From an uncultured Porphyromonadaceae bacterium (lineage in GTDB: Bacteria; Bacteroidota; Bacteroidia; Bacteroidales; Muribaculaceae): DNA of 64,000 nt. A program made the position numbers and the translations under genes. Below, piece after piece: positions 16,247 through 24,958 of the stretch (position 1 is its first letter; each line of letters opens with the position of its first letter). Location: positions 1-64,000 of the forward strand of contig CALKRW010000055.1 of assembly GCA_937989585.1 (NCBI GenBank). The letters run 5' to 3'. A model generated the notes under the pieces. That model saw nothing but the letters and a program-made list of their open reading frames with translations, was not told the DNA's origin and did no database searches.

Positions 16247-17251
16247 ATGACACTTTTCGAAAAACTTACCGCGCGCGCGCGTAACAACCGCCGCCGCATC
16301 GTGTTGCCTGAAGGCACCGAGCCCCGTACACTTACCGCTGCCAGCCATATTCTTGGCGATGGTCTTGCAGACATCATCCTCATCGGCAATCCGACCGAAA
16401 TCCAGCGCCTCGCCGCCGAGATGTCGCTTGCCAACATCGACAAGGCCACCATCATCGATCCCGCAGACGAAAAAATCATCGACAAATATGCTCCAATCCT
16501 TCTCGAACTGCGCAAGAAGAAAGGCATGACCGTCGAGGAATCGCGTCTAACCGCCGCCAATCCACTCTACCTAGGATGCCTCATGATCAAGAACGGTGAC
16601 GCCGACGGTCAGGTTGCCGGCGCCATGAACACTACAGCCAATGTCCTTCGTGCCGCATTCCAGGTCATCAAGACCGCACCCGGCATCAATGTTGTCTCAG
16701 GCGCATTCGTCATGCTTCTTCCCGAAGGCTCACCCTACGGCACCGACGGCATCCTCGTCTTCGCCGACTGCGCCGTTGTTCCCGATCCCACCGCCGAGGA
16801 ACTCGCACAGATTGCCATCGAGTCCGCACAGACCGCACGCGACATCGCACAGATCCAGCCCCGCGTCGCCATCCTCAGTTTCTCGACCAAAGGCTCGGCA
16901 AAACACGAGCGCGTCGACAAAGTCATCGAGGCTACCAAAATCGCCCACAGCATGGAACCCGAACTCATCCTCGACGGCGAACTTCAGGCCGACGCCGCAA
17001 TCGTTCCCGGCGTAGCAGCGACCAAGGCTCCCAACTCAGCCCTCTCGGGCCGTGCCAACGTACTTGTCTTCCCCTCGCTCGAGGTTGGCAACATCGCATA
17101 CAAACTCGTTCAGCGCCTCGGCGGTGTCCAGGCTGTAGGTCCCGTCCTCCAGGGTCTCGCCGCTCCCGTCAACGATCTCAGTCGCGGCTGCTTCCCCGAA
17201 GACATCTACAAGACCATCATCATCACAGCCAACCAGTCAATTCATAACTAA
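16247..17251 (+). CDS. pta: Phosphate acetyltransferase
   Basis: This 334-residue PTA_PTB-fold enzyme interconverts acetyl-CoA and acetyl phosphate. The conserved landmarks are RIVLPEGTEPR near the N-terminus, AGAMNTTANVLRAAFQ, LSFSTKGSAKH, DGELQADAAIVP and RANVLVFPSLEVGNIAYKL. It is the short, single-domain form without the N-terminal DRTGG/regulatory domain of E. coli Pta. It lies 23 bp upstream of ackA; together they turn acetyl-CoA into acetate with ATP formation, the usual acetate-producing route of gut Bacteroidales. Confidence 0.95.
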   Translation: MTLFEKLTARARNNRRRIVLPEGTEPRTLTAASHILGDGLADIILIGNPTEIQRLAAEMSLANIDKATIIDPADEKIIDKYAPILLELRKKKGMTVEESRLTAANPLYLGCLMIKNGDADGQVAGAMNTTANVLRAAFQVIKTAPGINVVSGAFVMLLPEGSPYGTDGILVFADCAVVPDPTAEELAQIAIESAQTARDIAQIQPRVAILSFSTKGSAKHERVDKVIEATKIAHSMEPELILDGELQADAAIVPGVAATKAPNSALSGRANVLVFPSLEVGNIAYKLVQRLGGVQAVGPVLQGLAAPVNDLSRGCFPEDIYKTIIITANQSIHN

Positions 17252-17274
17252 CCACGAAATACAGGAATACAGAA

Positions 17275-18489
17275 ATGCTTATTCTCGTTCTCAACTGCGG
17301 TTCATCATCCGTAAAATACAAACTCATCAACACCGTCACCGAAGAAACACTCGCCGAAGGTGGCGTAGAAAAAGTCGGCATGGACGGCACTTTCCTAAAG
17401 TTTAAGGTCGAAGACGGCTCAAAGAAGGTTCGCGAACTCGGGAAAGCCGATCACGCCGCATCCATCTCGGCCATCCTGCAGACACTGACAGATCCACAGG
17501 TCGGCTGCATCGGTTCGCTCGATGAGATCGATGCCATCGGCCACCGCGTGGTTCACGGCGGCGAGGAGTTCAACAAATCCGTCATCATCACGCCAGAAGT
17601 CAGAAAAAAAATCGTCGAGTGCTACGACCTTGCGCCCTTGCACAACCCCGCGAACATGATCGGCATAGAGGCATGCGACAAACTCCTCCCCGGCAAACCT
17701 CAGGTCGGAGTCTTCGATACAGCATTCCACCAGACTATGCCTGCCAAATCATTCCTCTACCCGCTGCCATACGAATATTATACCGAAGACCAGGTTCGCC
17801 GCTACGGTTTCCACGGAACTTCCCACCGTTACGTCTCGCAGCGTGTATGCGAGATTCTCGGCGTCAGCCCCATCGGAAAGAAAATCATCACCTGCCACGT
17901 CGGCAACGGAGGCTCCATCACTGCAGTTGTGGACGGCAAGAGCATTGACACCTCAATGGGCCTCACACCGACCGAAGGCCTCATGATGGGCACCCGCGTG
18001 GGTGACGTTGACCCCGGTGCCCTCACCTTCCTTATGAAGAAACACAACCTCAGCGCCGATGACCTCCAGACCATCATCAACAAGAAGTCCGGCATGCTGG
18101 GTGTCAGCGGTGTCTCATCAGACATGCGCGAGATCGAGGCCGCAATCGCCGAAGGCAACGAACGCGCCAAACTCGGTCTCGAGATCTACGAGCAGCGCAT
18201 CCTGAAATACATTGGCGCCTACGCAGCCGAGATGGGTGGCGTCGACATTATAGTATTTACCGGCGGCGTCGGCGAGAACCAGACAAGCCTTCGCGCTGAT
18301 GTATGCCGCCCCCTTGCCTTCATGGGAGTGAAAATCGACGAGAAACTCAACGCCACAGTCCGCGGCACCGAAACAGTCGTCTCCGCTCCCGACTCCAAGG
18401 TTGCCGTTGTCGTTGTTCCCACCGACGAGGAACTGATGATCGCCCGCGACACCCGCGACCTCGTCGGCTCACTTGAGCGCAAAGCATGA
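17275..18489 (+). CDS. ackA: Acetate kinase
   Basis: A 404-residue enzyme of the ASKHA superfamily. It transfers phosphate from acetyl phosphate to ADP, giving acetate and ATP. LNCGSSSVKYKL at the N-terminus, FHGTSHRYV, CHVGNGGSI, MGLTPTEGLMMGTRVGDVDPG and VFTGGVGEN near the C-terminus are the nucleotide- and substrate-binding signatures. The length is standard and the domain set complete. It is the second gene of the pta-ackA operon and is followed by a strong terminator. Confidence 0.96.
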   Translation: MLILVLNCGSSSVKYKLINTVTEETLAEGGVEKVGMDGTFLKFKVEDGSKKVRELGKADHAASISAILQTLTDPQVGCIGSLDEIDAIGHRVVHGGEEFNKSVIITPEVRKKIVECYDLAPLHNPANMIGIEACDKLLPGKPQVGVFDTAFHQTMPAKSFLYPLPYEYYTEDQVRRYGFHGTSHRYVSQRVCEILGVSPIGKKIITCHVGNGGSITAVVDGKSIDTSMGLTPTEGLMMGTRVGDVDPGALTFLMKKHNLSADDLQTIINKKSGMLGVSGVSSDMREIEAAIAEGNERAKLGLEIYEQRILKYIGAYAAEMGGVDIIVFTGGVGENQTSLRADVCRPLAFMGVKIDEKLNATVRGTETVVSAPDSKVAVVVVPTDEELMIARDTRDLVGSLERKA

Positions 18490-18571
18490 TCAGGCATCCG
18501 GACATACAGAATCAAGCGTCCGGCGTTCCACCCCGCGCGTATTAAAACAATACTCACACATCATTCTGAAT

Positions 18572-18610
18572 AAAAAAAACGCTCTGGTCTCAGGGCGTTT
18601 TTTTATTTTT
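18572..18610 (+). terminator. Terminator of pta-ackA
   Basis: AAAAAACGC (about 18574-18582) pairs with GCGTTTTTT (18595-18603); four more pairs with one wobble and a GTCT tetraloop complete the stem. A T-rich tail follows. It is a typical A-stem-T intrinsic terminator. Confidence 0.85.
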
Positions 18611-18646
18611 CCGGGGATGATTCGGCGTTTTCTCGAAAATTTTCAT

Positions 18647-18654
18647 TACTTTTG
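18647..18654 (+). promoter_or_regulatory. -7 element of the coiled-coil/zapA cluster
   Basis: TACTTTTG matches TAnnTTTG. Transcription would begin near 18661, only about 9 nt before ATG 18670. An in-frame ATG at 18652 lies inside this element, so it cannot be the start if this promoter is real. Confidence 0.45.
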
Positions 18655-18669
18655 TCAAAATTTGGAAAA

Positions 18670-18963
18670 ATGGCATCCGATTTCGAAAACTCTCTTGTGC
18701 GCATCGGCGAAAAGTCTCGCTTTCTCGTCGAGAGGTACAAGGTCGCCATTAGTCAGAGAGACCGCCTTTTGGAAAAAAATTCCGATTTGCAATCTCAACT
18801 CGACGCCGCACGCAAGACCATCGAGTCGCTGCGCCGCCAGATCGAGTACCTGACAATAGCCGCCAACATCGCGCCGACCCGCGAGAGTCTCGACCTTACC
18901 CGATCCACAATTTCCGAATTAGTGCGGGAAATTGACCGCTGCATAGCCGACATCTCCGACTGA
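18670..18963 (+). CDS. Short coiled-coil protein upstream of zapA
   Basis: A 97-residue protein, mostly one long helix with heptad-like spacing (about residues 10-70, ISQRDRLLEKNSDLQSQLDAARKTIESLRRQ), without membrane segment or signal peptide. It resembles the small coiled-coil proteins encoded immediately before zapA in Bacteroidota and is ZapB-like in character, but no specific homology is claimed. It probably works with ZapA at the division ring. The start at ATG 18670 is chosen because the alternative at 18652 overlaps the promoter element. Confidence 0.65.
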   Translation: MASDFENSLVRIGEKSRFLVERYKVAISQRDRLLEKNSDLQSQLDAARKTIESLRRQIEYLTIAANIAPTRESLDLTRSTISELVREIDRCIADISD

Positions 18964-19003
18964 GGCATACCCCGTCTACGATGTCATCCGGAAGTTATTA
19001 TTA

Positions 19004-19333
19004 ATGACTCAGAAACAGAACATATCAATACGCCTGGCGGACGTCGCCCCAATCTCGCTCACCATTGACCGCGATGATGAGGAACTCATGCGCAGAGCCG
19101 AATACAACATCAATCAGTTGTTTCAACTCCTGCAATCGAAGTATGAGTCCAAGACCCCTAAGGAAGTGCTGGCAATGGTAACTTTCCAGTTCGCCAAAGC
19201 GTACTACCAGTTGCAGGAGAACCTCAACGACACCTTCGGCCTTATCGAAGACTTCGAGAATGAGCTCGACCGGCTTCTCGAACTGACCGCCGACAATGCA
19301 ATAGACGTTCAGGCCAGTAACTCTGAAATATAA
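19004..19333 (+). CDS. zapA: Cell division protein ZapA
   Basis: A 109-residue protein that bundles FtsZ filaments. The N-terminal part (residues 7-50) has the ZapA globular pattern (ISIRLADVAPISLTID followed by EEXXXRXAEYNINQ), and the C-terminal half is a long helix (LAMVTFQFAKAYYQLQENLNDTFGLIEDFENELDRLLE) that mediates tetramer formation. It lies 40 bp downstream of the coiled-coil gene and is followed by a hairpin before rny. Confidence 0.88.
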   Translation: MTQKQNISIRLADVAPISLTIDRDDEELMRRAEYNINQLFQLLQSKYESKTPKEVLAMVTFQFAKAYYQLQENLNDTFGLIEDFENELDRLLELTADNAIDVQASNSEI

Positions 19334-19396
19334 TAGATTATAAGCGCTTTTTTCGCGCGACCTTCCGCATCCGGCAAAGCAGCCAGGACATTTAAA

Positions 19397-19463
19397 GTAA
19401 AAATCCCGCACTCGCGACAGCACCTTTCCCGCCGCTGTCACGGGTGCCTTTACATTTTAATGC
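19397..19463 (+). terminator. Long interrupted hairpin between zapA and rny
   Basis: GTAAA (19397-19401) pairs with TTTAC (19449-19453), GCACTC (19408-19413) with GGGTGC (19442-19447, one wobble) and GACAGC (19416-19421) with GCTGTC (19434-19439), giving 17 pairs around a 12-nt loop, followed by ATTTTAAT. It is most simply the terminator of the zapA transcript. The same ...CTTTAC tail follows the ompA terminator. Confidence 0.6.
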
Positions 19464-19548
19464 TCTTAAACAAATATCATTTAAAACTCCAGACAAGAAT
19501 CTTCATCAAAACATAATTTAAACGTAAAAACAACAAATAAAACACTCA

Positions 19549-21090
19549 ATGGAAATAATAATACCTATAGTCACCGCAGTCCTGGCAGCAGTCATTGCTG
19601 TTGCCGTCACAATCATGGTGCAGCGTTCCACGGCACGCTCCCGCGCGAAACTCATAATCGAAGATGCCGAACGCGAGGCCGAGGACCTGAAGAAGTCCAA
19701 AATTCTGGAAGGCCGCGAAGAAGCCCTGTCAATCACACGCGAAGCCGAGAAACAGGCCAACCAGCGCATGTCGAAAGTCCAGTCTGTCGAAGCAAAGCAG
19801 AAACAGCGCGAACTCCAGCTGAACCAGCAGCAGGGCGAGAACCAGCGAGCACGCAACGAACTCGATGCCGCTAAAGTCCGCATAGAGGAACAACACCTTG
19901 CCAACGAGGCTAGACGCGAGGAACTAGAGCGTCTTACCGGTTCGGTCCGCCAGACCCTCGAGCACATATCAGGCCTGACCGCCGATGAAGCCCGCGAAAA
20001 ACTGGTCGAGGGACTGAAGGATGAGGCCAAGACCGCTGCCGCGTCTTACATCAATGATATCATGGACGATGCGAAGATGACTGCCAACAAGGAGGCCAAA
20101 CGCATAATTATCCAGACAATACAGCGTACAGCCACAGAGACCGCAATAGAAAATTCTGTAACCGTATTCCACATCGATTCCGATGAAATAAAGGGCCGCA
20201 TCATTGGCCGCGAAGGCCGCAACATACGCGCTCTTGAAGCCGCCACGGGAATAGAGATTATTGTCGACGACACTCCCGAGGCAATCGTTCTGTCTGGATT
20301 CGATCCGGTACGCCGCGAGATTGCCCGTCTTGCGCTACATCAGTTAGTTTCCGACGGCCGTATTCACCCCGCACGCATCGAAGAGGTCGTAGCCAAAGTC
20401 CGCAAACAGATAGAAGAAGAAATCATCGAGACCGGCAAGCGCACCGCAATAGACCTTGGCATTCATGGACTGCATCCAGACCTCATTCGCATGGTCGGAA
20501 AGATGAAGTACCGCTCGTCTTATGGTCAGAACCTGCTACAGCACGCACGCGAAACAGCAAACCTCTGCGCAGTCATGGCTTCAGAACTCGGACTTAACGC
20601 AAAAAAAGCACGTCGTGCCGGTCTGCTCCACGATATAGGCAAGGTTCCCGACGAGGAGCCTGAGCTGCCACACGCTCTCCTTGGCATGAAACTTGCCGAA
20701 AAATATAAGGAAAAACCAGAGATATGCAATGCCATAGGCGCTCACCACGATGAAATCGAGCAGACGACTCTCCTCGCGCCTATCGTTCAGGTATGCGATG
20801 CTATTTCTGGCGCTCGTCCCGGAGCCCGCCGCGAGATTGTCGAGGCCTACATCAAACGTCTCAAGGACCTTGAGAATCTGGCCCTGTCATATCCAGGCGT
20901 CATAAAGACCTACGCTATCCAGGCTGGCCGCGAACTCCGCGTAATTGTAGGCGCAGACAAGATTGACGATATTGAGACCGAAAAACTTTCTGCCGAAATC
21001 GCACGCCGCATTCAGGATGAGATGACCTATCCCGGACAGGTTAAAATCACCGTCATTCGCGAGACACGCTCGGTAAGTTTCGCAAAATAA
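19549..21090 (+). CDS. rny: Ribonuclease Y
   Basis: A 513-residue membrane-anchored endoribonuclease that starts mRNA decay. Residues 1-24 are the transmembrane anchor. Residues about 25-195 form a charged coiled coil. A KH RNA-binding domain follows (about 205-270, IKGRIIGREGRNIRALEAATGIEIIVDDTPE). The HD catalytic domain holds H361-D362 in LLHDIGK and a second conserved GAHHDEIE. Length and domain order are canonical. It is followed after 19 bp by ricT, whose B. subtilis homologue belongs to the complex that steers RNase Y. Confidence 0.96.
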   Translation: MEIIIPIVTAVLAAVIAVAVTIMVQRSTARSRAKLIIEDAEREAEDLKKSKILEGREEALSITREAEKQANQRMSKVQSVEAKQKQRELQLNQQQGENQRARNELDAAKVRIEEQHLANEARREELERLTGSVRQTLEHISGLTADEAREKLVEGLKDEAKTAAASYINDIMDDAKMTANKEAKRIIIQTIQRTATETAIENSVTVFHIDSDEIKGRIIGREGRNIRALEAATGIEIIVDDTPEAIVLSGFDPVRREIARLALHQLVSDGRIHPARIEEVVAKVRKQIEEEIIETGKRTAIDLGIHGLHPDLIRMVGKMKYRSSYGQNLLQHARETANLCAVMASELGLNAKKARRAGLLHDIGKVPDEEPELPHALLGMKLAEKYKEKPEICNAIGAHHDEIEQTTLLAPIVQVCDAISGARPGARREIVEAYIKRLKDLENLALSYPGVIKTYAIQAGRELRVIVGADKIDDIETEKLSAEIARRIQDEMTYPGQVKITVIRETRSVSFAK

Positions 21091-21109
21091 TTTTCTTCCT
21101 CTCTCAGCG

Positions 21110-22480
21110 ATGCAAAATCCAGACAATACAACGCCCGAACCCTCTGCGAAGCCAAAGGACCTGTCATCTGGCACAGACAATAGTTCCTCGGCATCCCAGG
21201 ATGAGCCCACAGGCGCATCCCGGCAGGGAGAGTCCGCATGCGAGCATGATATTCCCCGCGGCAAACTGCACTGTTTCAACTACTTCGAGGACATCCCCGG
21301 GGGATATGGCGATGACGACATGGTCGAGGTACAGTTTAAGAACACACGAAAAGGATTCTACAAGAACTCCCTCGGCCTACCACTCGAAATCGGCGACCTC
21401 GTGGCCGTCGAGGCTTCTCCCGGACATGACATCGGCACCGTCACCCTTACCGGTGCCCTTGTGCGACTGCAGATGCGCAAGGCCCGTGTCAAACCCGATG
21501 CAGAGATACGCCGTGTATTCCGCAAGGCAAAACCCGCCGATATCGAAAAGTACCGCGAGGCCAAGGCACGCGAGAATGACACGATGATTCGCGCACGTAA
21601 AATCGCTTCGTCACTTCAGCTAAACATGAAAATCGGCGACGTCGAATATCAGGGCGACGGCCTTAAGGCAATCTTCTACTACATAGCCGATGAGCGGGTC
21701 GATTTCCGCCAACTCATCAAGGTGCTGGCCGAGACCTTCAAGGTCCGCATTGAGATGAAACAGATCGGTGCCCGTCAGGAAGCCGGACGCATCGGCGCCA
21801 TCGGGCCTTGTGGCCGCCCGCTGTGCTGTTCCTCGTGGATGACCAACTTTGTTTCGGTTGCCACTTCAGCCGCCCGTTTCCAGGACATTTCCCTCAACCC
21901 CCAGAAACTTGCCGGCCAGTGTGCGAAACTCAAGTGCTGCCTTAATTTTGAAGTCGACGCCTACGCTGAGGTAGTAAAGAAACTACCTCCAAAAAATATC
22001 AGGCTCGAGACGGCAGATGCCACTTATTTCCACTTCAAGACCGATGTATTCAAACGCGAGATCACATATTCGTCCGATAAAAATATCGCCGCGAACCTTG
22101 TAACCCTGGATCCCGAGCGGGTTTTCGAGATTATCGCGATGAACAAGGCCGGCGAGAAGCCTCTGACCCTGCTGCGCGATGCCGATGCGGCAGCCGCCGA
22201 AGCCGAACGTGCCGCCGCTGTCAAGGATCTTCTGGACCAGGACGAACTAACCCGCTTCGACAAGAAGAAACGCCGGAAGAAGAAACCACAGGCATCCGAT
22301 CGTTCGAAGGACCGCAAAACCGCGCAGCCCAAGGCAGACAAATCCAGCCAGCCCAGGACCGACAAGCCCGCCCAGGACAAGGGAGATAAAACCGCCCGTC
22401 CCAAAGGCGACAGGCCCCGTAGCAAAGGTCCAAGGCCACCGAAAGACAACAACAGCAATCAGCGTATTTCCGAAGAATGA
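21110..22480 (+). CDS. ricT: PSP1-domain protein RicT (YaaT family)
   Basis: A 456-residue protein. The PSP1 domain (about 60-300) carries two cysteine clusters, GPCGRPLCC (C234, C239, C240) and GQCAKLKCC (C271, C276, C277), the RicT signature. In B. subtilis, RicT with RicA and RicF forms an iron-sulfur complex needed for RNase Y maturation cuts. Here the gene lies directly after rny, supporting the same link. The last ~100 residues are a disordered Lys/Pro/Asp-rich tail with repeated DK(P/S) units, not found in YaaT. Its stop overlaps the gldH start as ATGA. Confidence 0.9.
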   Translation: MQNPDNTTPEPSAKPKDLSSGTDNSSSASQDEPTGASRQGESACEHDIPRGKLHCFNYFEDIPGGYGDDDMVEVQFKNTRKGFYKNSLGLPLEIGDLVAVEASPGHDIGTVTLTGALVRLQMRKARVKPDAEIRRVFRKAKPADIEKYREAKARENDTMIRARKIASSLQLNMKIGDVEYQGDGLKAIFYYIADERVDFRQLIKVLAETFKVRIEMKQIGARQEAGRIGAIGPCGRPLCCSSWMTNFVSVATSAARFQDISLNPQKLAGQCAKLKCCLNFEVDAYAEVVKKLPPKNIRLETADATYFHFKTDVFKREITYSSDKNIAANLVTLDPERVFEIIAMNKAGEKPLTLLRDADAAAAEAERAAAVKDLLDQDELTRFDKKKRRKKKPQASDRSKDRKTAQPKADKSSQPRTDKPAQDKGDKTARPKGDRPRSKGPRPPKDNNSNQRISEE

Positions 22481-22977
22481 CCCGTCTTCCCATATATGTT
22501 ATCATTGCCATCATGGTTCTTGCCGTGACAGCGGAATCCTGCTCGCCCAAGGTGCCGGACCCAGGCGTGTTTACGGACATCGATCCCGATGGATGGCCTT
22601 ACGGAGAATCCCTGTCTTTCAGTCCGGGACCTGACACGGCCTATACGCGCCCCGAAGTTATACCGGACAGCACGTACACGTCATCCGAACTGGTCATCAG
22701 CATCCGGCATACAGACGCCTATCCTTATGCGAACCTCTGGCTGGAACTTTCCTACCCTTCGGGTGATACAGTCATCGCCGACACGCTCAGTCTGAATCTC
22801 GCCGACCGCTACGGGAAATGGCACGGCAACGGACTCGGCCCATCTTACCAGTTTTCAGACACAGTCATCACTAGCCGCCGCATAAATGACAATCCAACCC
22901 TGCGGCTGCGACACATAATGCGCGTCGACACTCTTCGAGAAATCGAACAGGTTGGCCTTCGGATACTCTCGCGTTGA
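22477..22977 (+). CDS. gldH: GldH-family lipoprotein
   Basis: A 166-residue lipoprotein with a hydrophobic N-terminus and a lipobox-like VTAESC with C22. The body, with WPYGESLSF, LVISIRHTDAYPYANLWLEL and LRHIMRVDTLREIEQVGLRI, matches GldH. GldH is required for gliding in Flavobacterium, but it is widespread in non-gliding Bacteroidales, where its role is unknown. The ATGA overlap with ricT suggests translational coupling to the RNA-decay genes. Confidence 0.82.
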   Translation: MTRLPIYVIIAIMVLAVTAESCSPKVPDPGVFTDIDPDGWPYGESLSFSPGPDTAYTRPEVIPDSTYTSSELVISIRHTDAYPYANLWLELSYPSGDTVIADTLSLNLADRYGKWHGNGLGPSYQFSDTVITSRRINDNPTLRLRHIMRVDTLREIEQVGLRILSR

Positions 22978-23025
22978 CTTTGCGGCCATCGCAAGACAAC
23001 CATCAACCATGGCGAAATCAGAATT

Positions 23026-23667
23026 ATGACTCAACATAGAATCGATCCCGACGCACTCATCTTTGACATGGACGGCACTCTATGGGATGCCGTGGACTCA
23101 TACTGTAAAATCTGGGATACCACCTTTAACGAATGTGAAATCCCCCATGATCCCGTGACACGTGCTGATCTTATGGCACAAATGGGCAGGCCCCTCGAGG
23201 ACATCATAGTTGCCCTCGCCCCGAACATCCCCGACCTCGAGATATTCCTTGCCCGGCTGGACCATAATGAAAAAGCAATGATGCCCGTTCTTGGAGGTCG
23301 TTTCTACCCGGAAGTGCGCGAGACTATCGAGGCCCTTGCTCCGGGACGTAAACTTTTTATGGTCAGCAACTGCGGCACCTTCGGGCTAGACAATATGATG
23401 CACCTTGCCGGAATCACACCATACATAACCGAGGCACTTACCCACGGAGGCACAGGCCGGACAAAAGCCGAGAACAATGCATATATCGTGGACCGCTACG
23501 GTCTCAGGTCACCTTATTACGTAGGCGACACCCAGGGAGACGCAACAGCCGCGCGAGACGCCGGTTGCGGAATGATCTGGGCCGCATACGGTTTCGGGCA
23601 CGTGGACGAACCCAACTACACCATAAATTGTTTTAAAGACCTAACATCCCTTATTGTGCTTCACTGA
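23026..23667 (+). CDS. HAD-superfamily phosphatase, phosphoglycolate-phosphatase-like
   Basis: A 213-residue hydrolase. Motif I is DMDGTLWDA (14-22), motif II is VSNCGTFG, and the C-terminal YYVGDTQGDATAARDAGC gives motifs III and IV. An inserted helical cap between motifs I and II places it in subfamily IA (Gph/PGMB type). The likely activity is dephosphorylation of a small phosphorylated metabolite; the substrate cannot be predicted. It lies 48 bp after gldH in a same-strand cluster. Confidence 0.82.
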   Translation: MTQHRIDPDALIFDMDGTLWDAVDSYCKIWDTTFNECEIPHDPVTRADLMAQMGRPLEDIIVALAPNIPDLEIFLARLDHNEKAMMPVLGGRFYPEVRETIEALAPGRKLFMVSNCGTFGLDNMMHLAGITPYITEALTHGGTGRTKAENNAYIVDRYGLRSPYYVGDTQGDATAARDAGCGMIWAAYGFGHVDEPNYTINCFKDLTSLIVLH

Positions 23668-23730
23668 TGTGTTTCTTTCCATAAGACTCCACCTGTACGC
23701 ACAAAAACGTCCTAATCTACAAAAACAAAA

Positions 23731-24912
23731 ATGGTACTCCAATTACTGACCTCCGAAGCACTTGACTTCCGCCTTTCCCGGCTTGATGTCCTTATGGCCG
23801 ATGCCGGAATCGACACCATATTCATAAATGACAATGCCAATCTGTTCTATCTGACCGGCCGAGTATTCTGCGGCTATCTGATGTATCGCCGAGATTCCCG
23901 CGAACTCAGGGCTTTCGTACGACGCCCCGTGACTTTCACCGGCAAAGACGTTGTATCCATCCACAAGCCCGAACAGATAGCCGAACATCTTGACGCCCCG
24001 CTCGGAAAGACAGCGCTGGAAACAGACAATTCGCCCTACTCCACTGTTATCCGACTGGCTGCCGCTCTTGGACTGGAATCCTTCGGCAACGCTGATGCAA
24101 TCCTACGTAAGGCGCGTTCTGTCAAAGCACCCGACGAGATTGCCCTGATCGAACACTCCGGCATATGTCAGGCCCGCGTGTATACAGACATGCACCGTCT
24201 GTATCATGAAGGGATGACCGATGTCGAACTACAGATAGAAATTGAACGCGCAAGCCGTCTTGAGGGCTGTCTCGGCATATTCCGTATTGGTGGCAACGAG
24301 ATGGAACTCTACATGGGTAATGTCATAACCGGAGAGAACGCCGATGCTCCGTCGCCATACGACTTCGCAATGGGCGGTGCAGGACAGTCCCCTTCGCTTC
24401 CCGTTGGCGCCAACGGGACAGTCATCGAACCGGCCAACCCAGTCATGGTGGATGTCAACGGCAACTACACGGGCTACATGACCGACATGACCCGGACATA
24501 TGCCGTCGACCCCGAACACATGTCTGACGAAATCAAGCGCATTCACCAGGTGTCTGTGAATATCTGTGCGAAACTGGCAGACATGGGCCGTCCCGGAGCA
24601 AAGGCTTCCGATCTTTATGACCAGGCTCTCAAGATGGCCTGTGAGGCAGGTCTCGAGAAAATTTTCATGGGCCACCGCCAGCATGCCGGCTTTGTCGGTC
24701 ACGGCGTTGGCATTGAAATCAATGAACTTCCCGTTATCTCTCCTCGTTCCAGGGACATACTCTTTGCAGGAAATGTCATTGCCCTTGAACCGAAATTTGT
24801 CATTCCACGCGTGGGTGCCGTCGGCATCGAAAACACTTATGTCGTCGAGCCTGACGGTCCGATGCGCTGTCTTACCAATGCCCCCATGCGCATATTACCG
24901 CTCTCTTATTGA
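23731..24912 (+). CDS. M24-family Xaa-Pro peptidase
   Basis: A 393-residue pita-bread-fold metallopeptidase. An N-terminal creatinase-like domain (about 12-135) precedes the catalytic domain. The dinuclear metal site is intact: the two aspartates in VDVNGNYTGYMTDMTRTY, the histidine in FVGHGVGIEINELP, and the glutamates in ALEPKF and GIENTYVV. No signal peptide is present, so it is cytoplasmic. Such enzymes release N-terminal residues preceding proline. It lies 63 bp after the HAD gene and 46 bp before the tRNA nucleotidyltransferase gene. Confidence 0.88.
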   Translation: MVLQLLTSEALDFRLSRLDVLMADAGIDTIFINDNANLFYLTGRVFCGYLMYRRDSRELRAFVRRPVTFTGKDVVSIHKPEQIAEHLDAPLGKTALETDNSPYSTVIRLAAALGLESFGNADAILRKARSVKAPDEIALIEHSGICQARVYTDMHRLYHEGMTDVELQIEIERASRLEGCLGIFRIGGNEMELYMGNVITGENADAPSPYDFAMGGAGQSPSLPVGANGTVIEPANPVMVDVNGNYTGYMTDMTRTYAVDPEHMSDEIKRIHQVSVNICAKLADMGRPGAKASDLYDQALKMACEAGLEKIFMGHRQHAGFVGHGVGIEINELPVISPRSRDILFAGNVIALEPKFVIPRVGAVGIENTYVVEPDGPMRCLTNAPMRILPLSY

Positions 24913-24958
24913 CCGCCATCAATTCAACCAATCAAAATCATTAAACCTATACTTAACA

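Noticed and set aside
24566..24958. Upstream extension of the tRNA nucleotidyltransferase frame into the M24 peptidase gene
   Set aside because: The conserved N-terminus begins at ATG 24959, and the extension would overlap the intact C-terminal catalytic region of the peptidase in another frame.
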